A DNA stretch of 64,000 nt from Peteryoungia ipomoeae (GCF_004912165.1 NZ_STGV01000001.1:248001-312000), one strand, 5' to 3'. Positions 55,006 through 63,744 are shown, numbered from the stretch's first letter. Notes: a model not told the origin generated them from the letters alone. Translations and numbers: made by a program.

Positions 55006-55521
55006 TCAGTTCGCCCGCTTCAGCTGGCTCAGCGTCGCCATCAGGCTCATAACGCTCTTTCCAGACTCCGCTGCAATGTCATTCAGTGATTTTGACGGCG
55101 TTGCCGCCGTAAATCCTTCGGACTTGAGGTCGGTAACAAGCTCATCGCCCGATTTGGAAAGGAGCTGTCCGACTTCGACCGGTGTCGCCGCTGCAACGAG
55201 CGAGACCATCGCTATTGCGGGATTACCGCCGGCGCCGCTGCCAGACCCTGTCAGTGACGGCCAGGAAAAGGCAAGGCCCGCTGCGAGACAGGCAAACAGC
55301 GACAAGGCCATGGGCAAGCGCTTGAAGTAGGAGACGAATGGGCGCCAGTTCTTCCAGATATGCATGACGACCGGAATCATAAGCACCATGCTGAGCCATT
55401 CGTGCATGCCGCGAAATGCGCCGGTGCCAAAATGGAAGAACAGCGCAATGCCCGAGATGAGCGATATCAGGAAGAGCCCTGTGGTCAGCGGCGTGGCGTA
55501 GCGGGAAATGAATGAAAGCAT
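55006..55521 (-). CDS. DUF4405 membrane protein
   Basis: 171 residues. Three membrane helices (TTGLFLISLISGIALFFHFG, LSMVLMIPVVMHIWKNW, MALSLFACLAAGLAFSW), with His at the ends of helices 1 and 2 and in HEWL. That spacing recalls b-type cytochromes and is a feature of DUF4405. The periplasmic tail of about 60 residues ends in an Ala/Ser-rich helix. It lies 101 bases after a MerR-LuxR regulator on the same strand, which may control it. Function unknown. Confidence 0.82.
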   Translation of the reverse strand: MLSFISRYATPLTTGLFLISLISGIALFFHFGTGAFRGMHEWLSMVLMIPVVMHIWKNWRPFVSYFKRLPMALSLFACLAAGLAFSWPSLTGSGSGAGGNPAIAMVSLVAAATPVEVGQLLSKSGDELVTDLKSEGFTAATPSKSLNDIAAESGKSVMSLMATLSQLKRAN

Positions 55522-55622
55522 GGTGACACCTGCTTAAGTTCCGGACCACGCTCCGGTATCCGAGTGGATCCTGCTTGTCCCGTTACCTTTTGGTCATCAT
55601 TGACGATCGCCAAGTGCTGGCA

Positions 55623-56306
55623 TCAGTTTGCGATCAAGCCGAGCAGAACGGCTTTTGCGACGGCCTGAAATCTGTTCTGCGCGCCGATCTTGTTGATGAC
55701 GCTTTTCTCGATCGCGTCAGTCTCTTCCATCGTGAGGTTCAAGGCGCGGGCGACCCGGGCGGAAGAATAGCCCTCTGCCATCAGTCTTAGGCAATTGCGT
55801 TCGCTGTCATCGATGGCCATGGCCTGATGGCGTGCCGGCGCCGACGCTTCCTGATCGGCTTCGTTGACCAATAGCGAGCTGATTTGTTGCAACTGGCGAT
55901 GGACTGTCGAGAGATGCGCCGTGAGTTCACGTTTGCGGGCGGCAAGGGCGTCTTCAAAGATCCGGTTCGCCTCGTCTACGGATTTTGCCGTCTGAAGCAT
56001 CTCGAAAAGATCCTGGATGACGGAGATCGGCATGCCGATTTCGCGGCACGCATTGATCACGGCCATGCGCTCGACATCGCGCTGCCGGTAGACACGCATC
56101 AGACCGATGCGATCTGCCGCTATCAGCCCCTTTTCCTCGTAGAAATGCAGAGTCCGGTGTGTCACGCCAAAATAGTCGGCCATATCCGCTATGACGACTG
56201 GCTCGTTGGGCGCGTCGACGGGCAGGGTGATGCTCGGGAGGTACGTCTGTGGCCAAGCGTCATCCAGAGTTGCCGTTGACGGTTTCAATGGTTTTTGCCC
56301 GGTCAT
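55623..56306 (-). CDS. MerR-type regulator with C-terminal LuxR-like HTH
   Basis: 227 residues, GGGGAGGGG before the ATG at 56306. The MerR winged helix lies at about 37-105: IADMADYFGVTHRTLHFYEEKGLI, RQRDVERMAVINACREIGM. A coiled-coil dimer helix runs to about 145. Then comes a second HTH of LuxR/GerE form, ERNCLRLMAEGYSSARVARALNLT, with VINKIGAQNRFQAV. MerR sensors normally end after the coil in a ligand site, so two DNA-binding heads on one chain are atypical. No Cys ligands for metal are seen. Confidence 0.85.
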   Translation of the reverse strand: MTGQKPLKPSTATLDDAWPQTYLPSITLPVDAPNEPVVIADMADYFGVTHRTLHFYEEKGLIAADRIGLMRVYRQRDVERMAVINACREIGMPISVIQDLFEMLQTAKSVDEANRIFEDALAARKRELTAHLSTVHRQLQQISSLLVNEADQEASAPARHQAMAIDDSERNCLRLMAEGYSSARVARALNLTMEETDAIEKSVINKIGAQNRFQAVAKAVLLGLIAN

Positions 56307-56472
56307 GCTGCCCCTCCCCAGGTGGCATTCGTCGCGTCAATCGCCGCTCGCGTCGATCCTCGTCTCTGCTCTATCGGGGCGCGTCCTCCAGCCGCGTCAA
56401 GACTCGCCCTGACACAATCCTAACACGTATATAAGAACAATATAAAATAAATATCTATCCCTGACTTAAGTG

Positions 56473-57453
56473 TCAGTTTGCCAGATAAGCAAGCGCGATG
56501 AGCCGAGGGATTTCGGTGATCACGCCATGGGACGTGCGCATGCTGGACCACATGTTCTGGTGGTCGCGCGCTTGGCTCAAGGCCTCTTCGGTCTGCTCGA
56601 TCTGATAGCGATATGTCGCTTCAAGGCAGCGCATCAAGGGGCTGGCAATTTTTCGTTTCCGGCTAAAGCGGTAGACCAGGCCCGGGATGGTCAGAGCTGC
56701 GGCTGCAAACTGGTGTGCGGCCAGCGCGATATCCATGGCGTCGTCGGCCTCGTCCTGACGCAACTGGGATCTGGACAGGGTGGACCCTGTAGCCGGATGA
56801 ACAATTGAAATGTCCAGGCAATCCGGATCCCGGTCGAAAACATCTAGATAGATCTCGAAGTGGAGGGTGGCGTCCGGTCTTGTATCGGACAGCCGGCTAC
56901 GACCGGAAAGGGGGGGCTCCATGATCACGGGTGTGTTCCGCTCACCCAAAAGGCTATGCATGAATATTGCGGCCTTCCGGTCGCCTGTCGAGCGATCAAT
57001 GATCGCTATGCGCGGCAGATCCGAGCTGGCGAGGTGATCAATCTGTGCAGACCAGCCCACTCCTTCGGCGCGCAGGTGGCTCTCGGTCCCGCGCGCAGCA
57101 TGGGTCGTATGACTGCTGGCCTCCTCATAGACCGGAACATAGCCGCCCAAGGGGATACGGATGCGCAACGGTTCATCGATCCCCTCATCCGCATAGAATT
57201 GGTTGAGCAGCTTTCGCAATTTGCCTGCCTGAACGCGCACCAGCGGATCGGTCCCAGGATCAAACCCTTCCCCGCGACTGAAAACGTCGATGCCAATCGT
57301 ATAGCCCTTGAGCTGATGGCCAAGGCCAACCTGCTCCATTTCGACGACGAACTTCAAGAAGGCGCGGAGCCTCTCCGACCGGGCAAAGGTCCGGCTCGTC
57401 AGCACGCGGGTGAGGGCATCGGCAACCGTCTGCCTGTCGACCCCTTTTCGCAT
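56473..57453 (-). CDS. Probable winged-helix transcriptional regulator, unnamed family
   Basis: 326 residues with AGGAG before the ATG at 57453. The N-terminal region ALTRVLTSRTFARSERLRAFLKFVV, KGYTIGIDVFSRGEGFDPGTDPLVRVQAGKLRKLLNQFYAD and RIRIPLGGYVPVYE is a pattern I know from rhizobial regulators and adenylate cyclase-like proteins, ending in a wing-like GGYVPV. The C-terminal 190 residues have no clear domain. The frame ends AYLAN. It is divergent from pdxJ. The regulatory role is inferred. Confidence 0.6.
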   Translation of the reverse strand: MRKGVDRQTVADALTRVLTSRTFARSERLRAFLKFVVEMEQVGLGHQLKGYTIGIDVFSRGEGFDPGTDPLVRVQAGKLRKLLNQFYADEGIDEPLRIRIPLGGYVPVYEEASSHTTHAARGTESHLRAEGVGWSAQIDHLASSDLPRIAIIDRSTGDRKAAIFMHSLLGERNTPVIMEPPLSGRSRLSDTRPDATLHFEIYLDVFDRDPDCLDISIVHPATGSTLSRSQLRQDEADDAMDIALAAHQFAAAALTIPGLVYRFSRKRKIASPLMRCLEATYRYQIEQTEEALSQARDHQNMWSSMRTSHGVITEIPRLIALAYLAN

Positions 57454-57557
57454 GTTTTTCGGCTCCTTTTGGACGTAATTCAGTCACTTGCCATGTCGCT
57501 GGCACAAGTGCGCTCCGTCACATGAATTAATCTGAGTAATGGATCGTTGAAAAGGGT

Positions 57558-57582
57558 CAACCCCCTAAAGTCTAGGGGTTGG
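57558..57582. promoter_or_regulatory. Hairpin in the pdxJ/regulator interval
   Basis: CAACCCCCTA / TAGGGGTTG with loop AAGTC, near-perfect with one bulged C, at the centre of the 248-base divergent interval. It may be an operator of the adjacent regulator; it has no T-run. Confidence 0.35.
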
Positions 57583-57701
57583 CCGGGTCGCCATACACAT
57601 CAATCTCTTCAATTCTTCGATCTGCAATTCTCGTTGGTTTTCAGCTGCGCGATGGCCTAAGGAGGAGATCGGTTTCATTTCAGTCAGGACGACGATCAAC
57701 C

Positions 57702-58454
57702 ATGCCGACGCTTCTCTCGGTCAATCTGAATGCCATCGCCATGCTGCGCAATCGTCGCGATCTTCCATGGCCCAACGTCTGCGATCTCGGACGGATCGCG
57801 CTTGCGGCAGGGGCGAGCGGCTTGACGGTGCATCCGCGGCCGGACCAGCGCCATATCCGCTTCAGCGATCTGCCTGATCTGCGCGCCCTGATCGATGATC
57901 TGTTTCCCGAAGCCGAATTCAATATCGAGGGGTATCCGACCGAGGAGTTTCTGGCGCTGTGTGAAGCCACCCAGCCGGAGCAGGTTACGTTGGTGCCGGA
58001 CGATCCTTCGCAGGCAACCTCCGATCACGGATGGGATCTCGTCGGTCAGCACGGCTTCCTGTGCGATGTGATCGGGCGGCTGAAGGGCAAGGGGATGCGC
58101 GTGTCCTTGTTTGTCGATGGCGACGGGCGATCGGAGCCAATGGCGCTTGCCAAGACGACAGGCGCGGACCGTGTGGAGCTCTACACCGGCCCCTATGGCG
58201 GATGCCATTCGGATCCTGCGAGCGCTGCTGCGGAGATCGAGAAGCTCGGGGTGACTGCCGACGCTGCCCGCGCAGAGGGCCTTCATGTCAATGCCGGACA
58301 TGATCTGACCGTCGCCAATCTGCCGGCTCTCATCGCGCGCATTCCTTACCTGTCAGAAGTCTCAATTGGTCATGGCCTGACGGCCGATGCACTGGAATTC
58401 GGCATGGCGGAAACGGTGAAGCGCTTCCGCCGCGCCTGTGGCCAGGTGGTCTGA
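57702..58454 (+). CDS. pdxJ: Pyridoxine 5'-phosphate synthase
   Basis: 250 residues. Condenses 1-deoxyxylulose 5-phosphate with 3-amino-2-oxopropyl phosphate to form the vitamin B6 ring. Seen are [70 protein letters not shown] and [23 protein letters not shown] at 57702 is the homologous start; upstream frame is noise. Confidence 0.96.
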   Translation: MPTLLSVNLNAIAMLRNRRDLPWPNVCDLGRIALAAGASGLTVHPRPDQRHIRFSDLPDLRALIDDLFPEAEFNIEGYPTEEFLALCEATQPEQVTLVPDDPSQATSDHGWDLVGQHGFLCDVIGRLKGKGMRVSLFVDGDGRSEPMALAKTTGADRVELYTGPYGGCHSDPASAAAEIEKLGVTADAARAEGLHVNAGHDLTVANLPALIARIPYLSEVSIGHGLTADALEFGMAETVKRFRRACGQVV

Positions 58455-58460
58455 CGCCGC

Positions 58461-59174
58461 TTACGCCGCGTCCATGGCCTGTGAAGCCTCCAGGGCAAAG
58501 CGGATTGCCGCATCGACATGGATGGCGGTTGAATCGTAGCCTGGAAGCGGCAAAGCGTTGGGATCGAGCAGCAGGCAGATCTCCGTGCATCCCAGGATGA
58601 CGCTGTCTGCGCCCTGGGCTTTCGCTTCTTCGATCAAGGCGAGCAGCCGATCACGCGATGTCGGCTTGACCTCGCCCATGCAGAGCTCCTGGAAGATGAT
58701 GTCATGTGCGGCGGTGCGCCCGGCCTCATCGGGTACGATGACGTAGATCCCGTGCGTGCGCATCCGCTCGGCATAAAAGCCGTGCTCCATCGTGTAGCGG
58801 GTGGCGAGCAGCAAAGGGCGCTCGCGGCCGTCCTCCTTGAGACGCAAAGCGGTTTCGTCGATGATGTTGATCAGAGGAATGTCGATCCCGCTCGCTACGG
58901 CGTCGGCCACAAGATGCATCGTGTTGGTGCAAATGAGGGCGCAGTCCGCGCCAGCGTTTTGCAGGCCCTTGCCCGCGCGGGCCAGCATTTGGGCGGCCTC
59001 TTCCCAGCGGCCTTGCTGCTGCAGCTTGACGATGTCGGCAAAATTGACCGAGCGGATTGCTACCTCTGCGGAGGACAGGCCGCCGAGCTTCTGGCGCGCG
59101 GCCTCGTTGATGAGCCGGTAGTATACGGCTGTGCTTTCAAAACTCATGCCACCAATCAGGCCAATCATTCGCAC
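58461..59174 (-). CDS. Aspartate/glutamate racemase
   Basis: 237 residues from a GTG at 59174, nine bases from GGAGG; the next ATG (59168) is too far from it. Both catalytic Cys are present: CALICTNTMH and VILGCTEICLLL. GLIGGMSFESTAVYY begins the fold. The enzyme interconverts D- and L-aspartate, or a relative. It shares a divergent control region with an Lrp-type regulator, the likely sensor of an amino acid substrate. Confidence 0.9.
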   Translation of the reverse strand: MRMIGLIGGMSFESTAVYYRLINEAARQKLGGLSSAEVAIRSVNFADIVKLQQQGRWEEAAQMLARAGKGLQNAGADCALICTNTMHLVADAVASGIDIPLINIIDETALRLKEDGRERPLLLATRYTMEHGFYAERMRTHGIYVIVPDEAGRTAAHDIIFQELCMGEVKPTSRDRLLALIEEAKAQGADSVILGCTEICLLLDPNALPLPGYDSTAIHVDAAIRFALEASQAMDAA

Positions 59175-59274
59175 GTCTTCAGTCCTCCGGTTCAAGTGAG
59201 ATGCAAGGATGGCATCCCGGACACGCGATGGGATTGCAAAGTTTCGCGCCAGGCGGATCCCTTTTTGGTGTGAA

Positions 59275-59300
59275 TTGCACAATTGGTCGCAATCGTGCAA
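59275..59300. promoter_or_regulatory. Candidate Lrp-type operator
   Basis: TTGCAC (59275-59280) and GTGCAA (59295-59300), a perfect inverted repeat with a 14-base spacer, lies between the divergent racemase and Lrp genes. Confidence 0.5.
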
Positions 59301-59336
59301 ATTTATCCTAGGCTTTTCATGGATGGCGCGGAGTAC

Positions 59337-59804
59337 ATGGTGATTGACGAGAGAGACAGGAAGATTCTTGAGCTGTTGCAGCGACATCCGGACCATCAGA
59401 TCGCGTTGATCGCCGAGCGGGTCAATCTGTCCGTATCGGCCTGTTCGAGGCGCATTCAGAAGCTGGAAGAGCGGGGCTATATCATGGGGCGATTCGTGGT
59501 GCTCGACCGCGACCGCGTCGGTGTACCGACAACCGTCTTCGCGTTGGTCAAGACAGCGCATCATTCAGATGAATGGATCGAGCAGTTCCGTCGCGCCGTT
59601 TCCGACATTCCCGAGATTGTCGAGGCGCACCGGTTGACGGGGCATTATGACTACATCCTGAAAATCGTCTTGCCGCGGGTGGAGCATTACGACGTCGTCT
59701 ACCGACGCCTCGTCAAGCGATTGGAATTGTTTGATGTTTCTGCTTCTATCTCGATGGAGACATTGAAGGATGGTCTGGCCGTACCGGTCGAATACGCCAG
59801 CTGA
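59337..59804 (+). CDS. Lrp/AsnC family regulator
   Basis: 155 residues from MVIDERDRKILELLQRHP at 59337 (GGAG four bases upstream). HTH: LIAERVNLSVSACSRRIQKLEERGYI. The RAM/ligand domain contains VEAHRLTGHYDYILKIVLP and SISMETLKD. Such proteins form octamers that bind amino acids. Divergent next to the racemase suggests it controls that gene. The downstream gene array runs the other way. Confidence 0.93.
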   Translation: MVIDERDRKILELLQRHPDHQIALIAERVNLSVSACSRRIQKLEERGYIMGRFVVLDRDRVGVPTTVFALVKTAHHSDEWIEQFRRAVSDIPEIVEAHRLTGHYDYILKIVLPRVEHYDVVYRRLVKRLELFDVSASISMETLKDGLAVPVEYAS

Positions 59805-59812
59805 CAAAGAAA

Positions 59813-59838
59813 AACCCCGGCCACGACGGGCCGGGGTT
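59813..59838 (-). terminator. Terminator at the end of the secreted-protein array
   Basis: AACCCCGGCC / GGCCGGGGTT perfect 10-base stem with a six-base loop; the reverse strand continues TTTCTTTG. It ends copy 1 and can also stop the Lrp gene. Confidence 0.88.
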
Positions 59839-59857
59839 GAGCGATCGCCAGATCGAA

Positions 59858-60103
59858 TTACGAAGCGTTCGAGATCGAACGGCTGACCAGGGTCAGCGAG
59901 CGGTCGTCATTGACCTTGTAGACTTCATTGACGTCGCGGCCGCTGCCGTCTGAAAAGGTGTGCAGCACGGTCGAACCAGCCGGCGATTGTTCAAGCTGCG
60001 CGGCATTGTCGTAGGTGATTGAGCCGGGAATTGGCATCGGGCCTGCGACAGCCGCCGTGCTGGCGGCAATGGCGAAAACGGCAGCGGAAAGAATGGTCTT
60101 CAT
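59858..60103 (-). CDS. Small secreted protein, array copy 1
   Basis: 81 residues. A signal peptide (1 to about 20, ending AAVA) precedes a mature body of about 60 residues: PIPGSITYDNAAQLEQSPAG, then STVLHTFSDGSGRDVNEVYKV and DRSLTLVSRSISNAS. No Cys and no known domain. AAGGA stands before the ATG. It is the last of five tandem copies in transcription order, with a terminator on each side, so it forms its own unit. Confidence 0.85.
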   Translation of the reverse strand: MKTILSAAVFAIAASTAAVAGPMPIPGSITYDNAAQLEQSPAGSTVLHTFSDGSGRDVNEVYKVNDDRSLTLVSRSISNAS

Positions 60104-60126
60104 TGAATCAGTCCTTAGAGAAAAAA

Positions 60127-60156
60127 GTCAGGGTTGTGGATCGTGGCAACCCTGAC
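60127..60156 (-). terminator. Terminator between array copies 2 and 1
   Basis: GTCAGGGTTG / CAACCCTGAC perfect 10-base stem, loop of 10, then six T on the reverse strand. It isolates copy 1 from the copies upstream. Confidence 0.88.
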
Positions 60157-60183
60157 AGGGGAGGTCGCTTGGGAGGCGGAGTG

Positions 60184-60432
60184 TTAGCGATTGTTGGAAT
60201 AGCTGCGGCTGACCAGAGTCAGAGACTTGTCGTCACTGACCTTGTAGACTTCGTGGACGTCTCGACCGTCGCCTGCCGGGAATGAGTGAAGCACGGTGGA
60301 GCCGACAGGTGCCAGTTCCAACTGGCCGGCAGTGTTTTCATAGGTGATGGAGCCCTGGATGGGGGCGGGGCCTGCAACAGCAGCCGAGCCGGCGGCGAGG
60401 GCGATGAGAGCGGCAGAGATAATGGTCTTCAT
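60184..60432 (-). CDS. Small secreted protein, array copy 2
   Basis: 82 residues, the most divergent copy: mature PAPIQGSITYENTAGQLELA, PVGSTVLHSFPAGDGRDVHE, VYKVSDDKSLTLVSRSYSNNR. One Gly is inserted (TAGQL), and the end is Arg. Signal peptide as in copy 1. The ribosome-binding site is weak. A strong terminator follows. Confidence 0.85.
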   Translation of the reverse strand: MKTIISAALIALAAGSAAVAGPAPIQGSITYENTAGQLELAPVGSTVLHSFPAGDGRDVHEVYKVSDDKSLTLVSRSYSNNR

Positions 60433-60458
60433 TGGTTCATTCCATTTGTCTTTGAAAT

Positions 60459-60480
60459 GGTCGCCGCCATTGCGGCGACC
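60459..60480 (-). terminator. Hairpin between array copies 3 and 2
   Basis: GGTCGCCGC / GCGGCGACC, perfect nine-base stem, loop CATT. No clear T-run on the reverse strand (ATTTC), so it may be a partial terminator or a transcript-stabilising end. Confidence 0.5.
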
Positions 60481-60519
60481 GGTCTGCTTGTCTTGGGAGG
60501 AGGTTCTCAGTCTCGGCGA

Positions 60520-60765
60520 TTACGAATTGTTCGAAATCGTGCGGGTTACGAGCGACAGTGTCTTGTCCTCGTTGACCTTGTAGACTTCGTTCACGTCACG
60601 ACCGTCGCCCTTGGCGAATGTGTGAAGCACGGTGGACCCGACAGGCGCCTGCTGAAGCTGTGCGGCGTTGTCATAGGTGATCGAGCCTGGGATCGCCTGC
60701 GGCGCTGCAAACGCAGCAGAGCCAGCGGCAACGGAGATCAGGGCGGCAGAGATAATGGTCTTCAT
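60520..60765 (-). CDS. Small secreted protein, array copy 3
   Basis: 81 residues: signal peptide (1 to about 20), mature APQAIPGSITYDNAAQLQQA, PVGSTVLHTFAKGDGRDVNE, VYKVNEDKTLSLVTRTISNNS. About eight residues of 81 differ from copy 4, and a run of more than 60 bases in the core is identical to it, so these two are the youngest pair. AAAGGAAG before the ATG. Confidence 0.87.
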   Translation of the reverse strand: MKTIISAALISVAAGSAAFAAPQAIPGSITYDNAAQLQQAPVGSTVLHTFAKGDGRDVNEVYKVNEDKTLSLVTRTISNNS

Positions 60766-60839
60766 GGTCGTCTTCCTTTGTGATGTCAGGTCGGAAGCAA
60801 TGCGGCACTCAAGGCCGTAGCTTCGATCGAGCTTTGAGC

Positions 60840-61085
60840 TCAGGAGTTTTTGGAGATGGTGCGGGTTACCAGTGTGAGCGTCTTGTCCTCGTTGACCTTG
60901 TAGACTTCGTTCACGTCACGACCGTCGCCCTTGGCGAATGTGTGAAGCACGGTGGATCCGACAGGCGCCTGCTCGAGCTGGACAGCGTTGTCGTAGGTGA
61001 TCGAGCCCGGGATCGGCTGCGGTGCAGCAAGAGCGGCGGAGCCTGCGACAACCGAGATGAGAGCGGCAGAAAGAATGGTCTTCAT
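60840..61085 (-). CDS. Small secreted protein, array copy 4
   Basis: 81 residues: mature APQPIPGSITYDNAVQLEQA, PVGSTVLHTFAKGDGRDVNE, VYKVNEDKTLTLVTRTISKNS. The start MKTILSAALIS at 61085 has AAGGAAC upstream; the frame before it is not coding. No strong terminator between this and copy 3, so they may be cotranscribed. Confidence 0.87.
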   Translation of the reverse strand: MKTILSAALISVVAGSAALAAPQPIPGSITYDNAVQLEQAPVGSTVLHTFAKGDGRDVNEVYKVNEDKTLTLVTRTISKNS

Positions 61086-61160
61086 GATGATGTTCCTTGT
61101 GAAGGGGGTGCACGACCGACCAGCATTCAGAATGCGCGGTCGCGACACCTTTTGAACGGA

Positions 61161-61406
61161 TTAGGAGTTGTTGGAGATAGTGCGGGTCACGAGCGTGAGC
61201 GTCTTGTCGGCGTTTACCTTGTAGACCTCGTTCACATCGCGACCGTCGCCGTTGGCAAAGGTGTGAAGTACGGTCGAACCGGCGGGTGCCTGCTCGAGCT
61301 GGGCTGCATTGTCATACGTGATCGAACCGGGGATCGGCATGGCACCGGCAAAGGCGGCCGAACCGGATACGATGGCAATAAGGGCGGCTGAAACTACGGT
61401 TTTCAT
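61161..61406 (-). CDS. Small secreted protein, array copy 5 (first transcribed)
   Basis: 81 residues from MKTVVSAALIA at 61406 (GGAG eight bases upstream; an in-frame ATG lies six codons earlier). Mature AMPIPGSITYDNAAQLEQAP, AGSTVLHTFANGDGRDVNEV, YKVNADKTLTLVTRTISNNS. It is closest to the family consensus. It is the first gene after the probable promoter region at 61425-61800. Confidence 0.87.
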   Translation of the reverse strand: MKTVVSAALIAIVSGSAAFAGAMPIPGSITYDNAAQLEQAPAGSTVLHTFANGDGRDVNEVYKVNADKTLTLVTRTISNNS

Positions 61407-61424
61407 GGTCTTCTCCATTTTCAA

Positions 61425-61881
61425 GCGTTCATTCTTCGTGAGCGCACGTTAAAGTTGTGTCTGCTGCTATGTCCGGTCAGCCCGGGCAAGCGGAATTTGC
61501 GGAACCAGATTGTCGATGACGCTTTTCAGACTGCGCCTGGAACGTGCCGCGTGGCTCGTCCTTTGCGAGATCTGCAGCCGATCCCAGGATGATCCGGGGA
61601 GGGCTTGCGTCGAACTCGTCGGTTCGATGAGCTTGATTTGGGGCAGGCGTTTAGATTTTTCAATAGCTAATTGCGCACAATCGAACTGATCGGTTCGAGA
61701 AAGTGATTGCTGATATCCTGGGGTTCTGGATTCAAAAATATAGCAAATACAATTGGATAACGTCGTGTTTTCGGCCTAAAAAGATATTAAATACAACAGA
61801 TATTTTTATGCCCATCAAGCTTTTGTGACTGCTGTTGATCGGCCTCACGCCAGGCTCGGCTCAGAATCTTGTGCGGGTGGG
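61425..61881. other. Intergenic region upstream of array and TetR gene
   Basis: No gene is seen. From about 61640 to 61830 the sequence becomes AT-rich, unlike the window; ATATAGCAAATACAA (61740-61754) and GATATTAAATACAAC (61784-61798) are imperfect repeats of one motif. It must hold the promoter of the array on the reverse strand, but no clean -35/-10 can be fixed. Confidence 0.45.
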
Positions 61882-61910
61882 TTGACGTCTCAGGCCAGTT
61901 GAACGATAAC
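61882..61910 (+). promoter_or_regulatory. Promoter of the TetR gene
   Basis: TTGACG (61882-61887), 17 bases, GATAAC (61905-61910): a good sigma-70-type promoter with start expected near 61917. Confidence 0.7.
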
Positions 61911-61921
61911 GATCCAGAACC

Positions 61922-61935
61922 GTACCGTACGGTAC
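61922..61935. promoter_or_regulatory. Palindromic operator at the TetR gene
   Basis: GTACCGTACGGTAC, a perfect 14-base palindrome, lies directly after the predicted transcript start and two bases before the GGAGG ribosome-binding site. It is a strong candidate for self-repression by the TetR protein. Confidence 0.65.
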
Positions 61936-61947
61936 ATGGAGGATTGT

Positions 61948-62637
61948 ATGGCGACTGAGAGCGGCCAGATTTCTGAGTTCACGCCCCGGCAGAGCGCCGT
62001 GTTAGCGGAGGCTCTGCGCCTGCTCGTTGATGGGGGCGACAAGGCTGTGACAACGGCCGGCCTTGCGCGTGCCGCCAATTGTTCCAAGGAAAGCCTCTAC
62101 AAGTGGTTTGGCGATCGTGATGGATTGCTTTCGGCGATGATCGCCTATCAGGCGAGCAAAGTGCGCACCGTGGAGCGCGCAGGCGAAAGGCTGACGGTCG
62201 CGACACTTGCCGAGCATCTGGAGGTTTTTGCCCGCGATCTGCTTGAGGTGCTTGCTGGGGACGTGTCGTTGGCGCTGAACAGGCTTGCCATTGGCCAGTC
62301 GAGCCGCGACGGTTCGAAGCTTGGCAAATTGTTGCTCGAACGCGGTCGCCGGCAGATTGATCGCCGGGCGCGCGGGTTGCTGGACGCTGGGCAGCGCGAT
62401 GGCCTGTTGCGCTTTGCCGACGGAGACGAGGCTTACCGGATCTTCTACGGCCTGATCGTGGGGGATCTGCATGTACGCCTGTTGCTGGGCGATACGCCGC
62501 AGGCCCACAAATTCGGGGCGCGGGCTGCAAAGGCCGTCTCGGCATTTCTAACCCTGTACGGCACAGACCGCGTACAGGCAGAACTCGATAACGGCGTCCG
62601 CAAGGCGGCGCCTGAAACCAATATCCATCACAACTGA
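61948..62637 (+). CDS. TetR/AcrR family regulator next to ilvC
   Basis: 229 residues; GGAGG six bases before the ATG at 61948. TetR HTH at about 15-60: RQSAVLAEALRLLVDGGDKAVTTAGLARAANCSKESLYKWFGDRDGLL. The rest is a helical ligand/dimer domain with a C-terminal TetR_C-like form. ilvC starts 25 bases later on the same strand, so they are probably cotranscribed, and the regulator may control ilvC in response to a metabolite; that is inference. Confidence 0.9.
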   Translation: MATESGQISEFTPRQSAVLAEALRLLVDGGDKAVTTAGLARAANCSKESLYKWFGDRDGLLSAMIAYQASKVRTVERAGERLTVATLAEHLEVFARDLLEVLAGDVSLALNRLAIGQSSRDGSKLGKLLLERGRRQIDRRARGLLDAGQRDGLLRFADGDEAYRIFYGLIVGDLHVRLLLGDTPQAHKFGARAAKAVSAFLTLYGTDRVQAELDNGVRKAAPETNIHHN

Positions 62638-62647
62638 CAAAGCCTAG

Positions 62648-63682
<1,035 letters not shown>

Positions 63683-63713
63683 TCACAGTCGCACCGTTTG
63701 TTGGGTGACATCA

Positions 63714-63744
63714 AAGGTCGGAGCCTCTTGGTTCCGGCCTTTTT
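63714..63744 (+). terminator. Terminator after ilvC
   Basis: AAGGTCGGAGCC / GGTTCCGGCCTT, 12 pairs including G-U, loop TCTT, then TTT. Confidence 0.8.

Larger units (their letters stand above)
59858..61406 (-). repeat. Five-copy tandem gene array
   Basis: Five units of about 320 bases, each a signal-peptide gene plus a variable spacer of 75-87 bases. The coding cores are conserved, the spacers are not, and the stems between copies differ in sequence. The consensus of the mature protein is PIxGSITYDN, QLxxAPxGSTVLHTF, GxGRDVNEVYKV and DKTLTLVTRTIS. Selection on the protein, with duplication or conversion among copies, is the simplest reading. Confidence 0.9.
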
